A stretch of DNA of 64,000 nucleotides from Rhodococcus gordoniae (GTDB lineage Bacteria > Actinomycetota > Actinomycetes > Mycobacteriales > Mycobacteriaceae): assembly GCF_001646655.1 (NCBI RefSeq), contig NZ_LPZN01000028.1:38474-102473 (forward strand), read 5' to 3'. The translations under genes were made by a program, and so were the position numbers. Shown here in pieces: positions 60,340-64,000 of the stretch (within the stretch, counting starts at the first letter, position 1; every line of letters begins with the position of its first letter). The notes beneath the pieces were generated by a model. That model was given only the letters and a program-made list of their open reading frames with translations. It was not told the origin of the DNA and searched no databases.

Positions 60340-61128
60340 ATGTGGTACTGGCTGTTCAAATACGTCCTCCTGGGACCGTTGCTGTGGCTCATAGGTCGTC
60401 CGACCTTCGAAGGCGGCGAGAACATTCCGGCGCACGGCCCGGCGATCCTGGCCAGTAATCACCGCGCGGTCCTCGACTCGTTCTACCTTCCCCTCCTCGT
60501 GCGACGGCGGATCACCTTCCTGGCCAAGAGCGAGTACTTCACCGGTGCCGGTCCCAAGGGCGCCTTCCAGCGCTGGTTCTTCTCTTCGGTCGGGCAGGTC
60601 CCCATCGACCGCACCGGCGCCGATGCCGCGCAGGACGCGCTCAATGCCGGCGTCCGGGTTCTCGGCCAGGGAAAGCTGCTCGGCATCTACCCCGAGGGCA
60701 CCCGCTCACCCGACGGACGTCTCTACAAGGGCAAGACCGGCCTGGCGCGACTGGCGCTCGAGACCGGCGTCCCCGTGATCCCCGTCGCCATGATCGGAAC
60801 CGACCGGATGAACCCCATCGGCTCGAAGATGTGGCGACCGGCGAAGATCACCGTGCGGATCGGCAAGCCCATCGATTTCTCCCGGTTCGAGGGCATGGGC
60901 GGCAACAGGTTCGTCGAGCGCACCGTCACCGACGAGGTCATGTACTCGCTCATGCAGTTGTCGGGCCAGGAGTACGTCGACATCTACGCCGCGACCCTGA
61001 AGAGCACGCCGGGCGTGGCGGACGGCCCGGGTACGGCCGGGGAGGCAGGCGCGTCGGAGTCCGAGGCCGTCACCCCGCCGCCGGGCGGTCCCGTCGCGGA
61101 CCGTATTCCCGACACCCGCGCCGGGTGA
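60340..61128 (+). CDS. PlsC-type 1-acylglycerol-phosphate acyltransferase
   Basis: A 262-residue acyltransferase associated with the membrane by an N-terminal hydrophobic segment (MWYWLFKYVLLGPLLWLIG). Motifs: block I SNHRAVLDSFYLP (NHxxxxD), block II FLAKSEYFTGAGPKG, block III LGIYPEGTRSPDG and block IV VPVIPVAMIGTD. Compared with the mycobacterial counterpart Rv2182c, which has been linked to phospholipid/PIM acylation, the gene lies near PimB as well. The ATG at 60340 has GGGAAGG upstream. The C-terminal about 35 residues are an acidic Pro/Gly-rich tail. Confidence 0.9.
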   Translation: MWYWLFKYVLLGPLLWLIGRPTFEGGENIPAHGPAILASNHRAVLDSFYLPLLVRRRITFLAKSEYFTGAGPKGAFQRWFFSSVGQVPIDRTGADAAQDALNAGVRVLGQGKLLGIYPEGTRSPDGRLYKGKTGLARLALETGVPVIPVAMIGTDRMNPIGSKMWRPAKITVRIGKPIDFSRFEGMGGNRFVERTVTDEVMYSLMQLSGQEYVDIYAATLKSTPGVADGPGTAGEAGASESEAVTPPPGGPVADRIPDTRAG

Positions 61129-61132
61129 GCAG

Positions 61133-61624
61133 GTGCGCTACTTCTACGACTGTGAATTCATCGAGGACGGTCGCACGATCGAACTCGTCTCGATCGGTGT
61201 CGCCTGCGAGGACGGCCGCGAGTTCTACGCGGTGTCGACCGAGTTCGACCCGTCCCGGGCCGGTGCCTGGGTGCGCCGCAACGTGCTGCCGAAGCTGCCG
61301 CCGCCGGCGCACCCCGCGTGGAAGTCGCGGTCGAGGATCCGCGACGACCTGCTGAAGTTCCTCGTGCCCCGGCCGGGTATCCGACCCGAGCTGTGGGCAT
61401 GGATCGGGGCCTACGACCACGTCGTCCTCGCGCAGTTGTGGGGCACGATGCCCGATCTTCCGGACGTCCTGCCCCGCTACACCCGCGAACTCAGGCAGCA
61501 CTGGGAGGACTCGGGTTCCCCACCCCTGCCCCCGGTTCCGGACGACAATCACGACGCCCTCGCCGACGCCCGCCACAACCTCGCGAAGTTCGAGGCGATC
61601 GAGGCCGCTCGTCGTTCACGGTGA
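61133..61624 (+). CDS. 3'-exoribonuclease of the DEDD family (Rv2179c-like)
   Basis: A 163-residue cytosolic exonuclease. The DEDD-type core is visible: YFYDCEFIEDGRTIEL (first Asp/Glu), AWIGAYDHVVLAQLW (second Asp) and DNHDALADARHNLAK (His and third Asp). The M. tuberculosis counterpart Rv2179c has been described as a 3'-5' exoribonuclease of adenylated RNA. The GTG at 61133 lies 4 bp after the acyltransferase stop. The same order occurs in mycobacteria, upstream of aroG. Confidence 0.92.
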   Translation: MRYFYDCEFIEDGRTIELVSIGVACEDGREFYAVSTEFDPSRAGAWVRRNVLPKLPPPAHPAWKSRSRIRDDLLKFLVPRPGIRPELWAWIGAYDHVVLAQLWGTMPDLPDVLPRYTRELRQHWEDSGSPPLPPVPDDNHDALADARHNLAKFEAIEAARRSR

Positions 61625-61633
61625 CGCGGGTAA

Positions 61634-63064
<1,431 letters not shown>

Positions 63065-63083
63065 GCGGGAAGCATCTCTCGGA

Positions 63084-64000
63084 TCAGGGCAGTGCGGTCA
63101 ACGTGATCGTGCTGCCCTGTTCCGCTCTCCGGCCCGCCCCGGGATTCTGGCCGATCACGACCGACCGGTCGGAGTCGCCGAGCTGCCGCACCTCGACCTC
63201 GAAGCCGAGCCGGGTGAGTTCTTCGCGGGCCGAGCCCACCGAACGACCCAACAGCGACGGCACCTTCACTGCATCGGATACGAGGAGGGTGACCGTTCCT
63301 CCGGCATTGACCTCGTCGCCCTCCGCCGGGTCGGTGCCGGCGACGAGGCCCCCGTCGACGTCGGCGTCGAAGACCTCCCGGATCTCCCCGACGGTCAGTC
63401 CCGCATCGTCGAGGATGCGCCGCGCCTCGTCGACCGTGCGTCCGGAGAGATCGGGCAGGGTCACCGGGGGTGATCCCTTGCTCATCACAAGCTTCACCTC
63501 GGACCCGACGGGCAGGACGGTTCCCGGCGCGGGATCGAGTGCGGCGACGCCTCCCTCGGGCACCGTGGTGCTGAAGGCGGTGCCGCCCTCCACCGGCTCG
63601 AAGGTGCGACGCCGCAGTTCGTCCTCGACGACGGATCTCTCCCCGGCGCCGGGGATGGACGGAACGGTGGGCCTGCCGAGCGACACGAGCAGCGCGATCG
63701 TGTCGCCGTCGGGCACACGTGATCCTGCGGTGGGATCGGTACCGAGGACGGTGTCGACCGGGACGTCGTCGGAGTACTCGCCTCTGATCTCGCCGGCCAG
63801 TCCGGCTGTCTCGATCGCGGAGACGGCGGCGGCCCGGTCGAGCCCCTGCACGGTCGGTACGTCGGTGAGCCGGCCGGCGCCGAGCCACCATCCCGCGATT
63901 CCCATGAACAGTGCGAGCACGATGATCGCGGCGATCCAGGCGGCCGCCGAGCGGCGCTGACGGCGACGGTCGGCGGCGTAGTCGGGCCGGGGCGCCACCG
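63084..64000 (-). CDS. pknL: PASTA-domain Ser/Thr protein kinase, PknL-like (kinase domain outside window)
   Basis: The C-terminal part, 304 residues, is in the window. A short juxtamembrane segment (RRRQRRSAAAWIAAI) leads into one membrane helix AAWIAAIIVLALFMGIAGWWL. Four extracellular PASTA repeats follow, beginning LTDVPTVQGLDRAAAVSAIE, VPSIPGAGERSVVEDEL, TLPDLSGRTVDEARRIL and VKVPSLLGRSVGSAREEL. The position beside aroG matches mycobacterial pknL (Rv2176). Corynebacterial PknL has PASTA repeats but M. tuberculosis PknL lacks them, to my knowledge. The kinase domain must lie beyond base 64000. Confidence 0.85.
   Translation of the reverse strand, partial: VAPRPDYAADRRRQRRSAAAWIAAIIVLALFMGIAGWWLGAGRLTDVPTVQGLDRAAAVSAIETAGLAGEIRGEYSDDVPVDTVLGTDPTAGSRVPDGDTIALLVSLGRPTVPSIPGAGERSVVEDELRRRTFEPVEGGTAFSTTVPEGGVAALDPAPGTVLPVGSEVKLVMSKGSPPVTLPDLSGRTVDEARRILDDAGLTVGEIREVFDADVDGGLVAGTDPAEGDEVNAGGTVTLLVSDAVKVPSLLGRSVGSAREELTRLGFEVEVRQLGDSDRSVVIGQNPGAGRRAEQGSTITLTALP

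Overview
The window is high-GC actinobacterial DNA with GTG starts, overlapping GTGA/ATGA junctions and GC-rich hairpin terminators. Its gene content and order closely follow, from memory, the Mycobacterium tuberculosis segment from Rv2176 (pknL) to Rv2234 (ptpA). Together with the cytochrome bcc-aa3 genes, PimB-type mannosyltransferase, RipC-like hydrolase and several conserved actinobacterial DUF families, this points to a mycolic-acid-containing member of the Mycobacteriales, most probably Rhodococcus. Almost everything is chromosomal core. The one clear mobile element is an IS30-family insertion at 41498-43125. No tRNA, rRNA, CRISPR or prophage was seen.

Layout. 1-10.3 kb: ptpA and a PtkA-like HAD protein (minus strand); then Nif3-like, zinc-ribbon and RNase HI/CobC fusion genes (plus strand); DUF1697; the RNase P RNA gene rnpB; two very small genes; an RNB-domain ribonuclease; a CHAP protein; proline iminopeptidase with a lipoprotein; and panB. 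10.4-23 kb: a TAP-like esterase/protease, a nitrogen block (glnA2, glnE, glnA1 with a candidate GlnR box) interrupted by furA-katG, then RDD and DUF4191 membrane proteins. 23-34 kb: a lipoate/2-oxoacid block (lipB-lipA and an E2 with three lipoyl domains), pepB, gcvT, ilvE, cobT-cobS and DUF3043. 34-48 kb: an ErpA-type Fe-S carrier, adenosine kinase and asnB, then the respiratory supercomplex genes as two convergent operons, ctaC-ctaF (plus) and ctaE-qcrC-qcrA-qcrB (minus). Between these lie a HEAT-repeat/MerR gene pair and the IS30 element. 48-64 kb: trpD, an AsnC-type sensor domain, a DnaQ/GIY-YIG fusion, two NlpC/P60 hydrolases (the first behind a c-di-AMP riboswitch), a membrane metalloprotease candidate, PimB, a run of conserved genes (two SRPBCC, an ArsA-like ATPase, a Cys-rich small protein, a ROK kinase, an acyltransferase and an exoribonuclease), aroG, and the PASTA half of PknL at the right edge.

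How the genes work together. GlnE adenylylates GlnA1, and GlnR probably controls glnA1. LipB/LipA make the lipoyl cofactor used by the adjacent E2 and by the GcvH partner of GcvT. CobT, CobS and the CobC-like domain of the RNase H fusion cover late cobalamin nucleotide-loop steps. FurA probably represses katG. Cell-wall and envelope functions (NlpC/P60, PimB, acyltransferase, PknL) dominate the right end.

Most unusual points: an IS30 element that appears to sit in the loop of what was the qcrB-side terminator; a hairpin covering the transposase start codon; a 315-bp near-identical duplication of a lipoyl-domain module in the E2 gene; a HEAT/MerR pair with its own dyad operator; an RNB nuclease with one active-site Asp replaced by Gln; and a 30-residue gene behind 23-bp tandem repeats next to rnpB.
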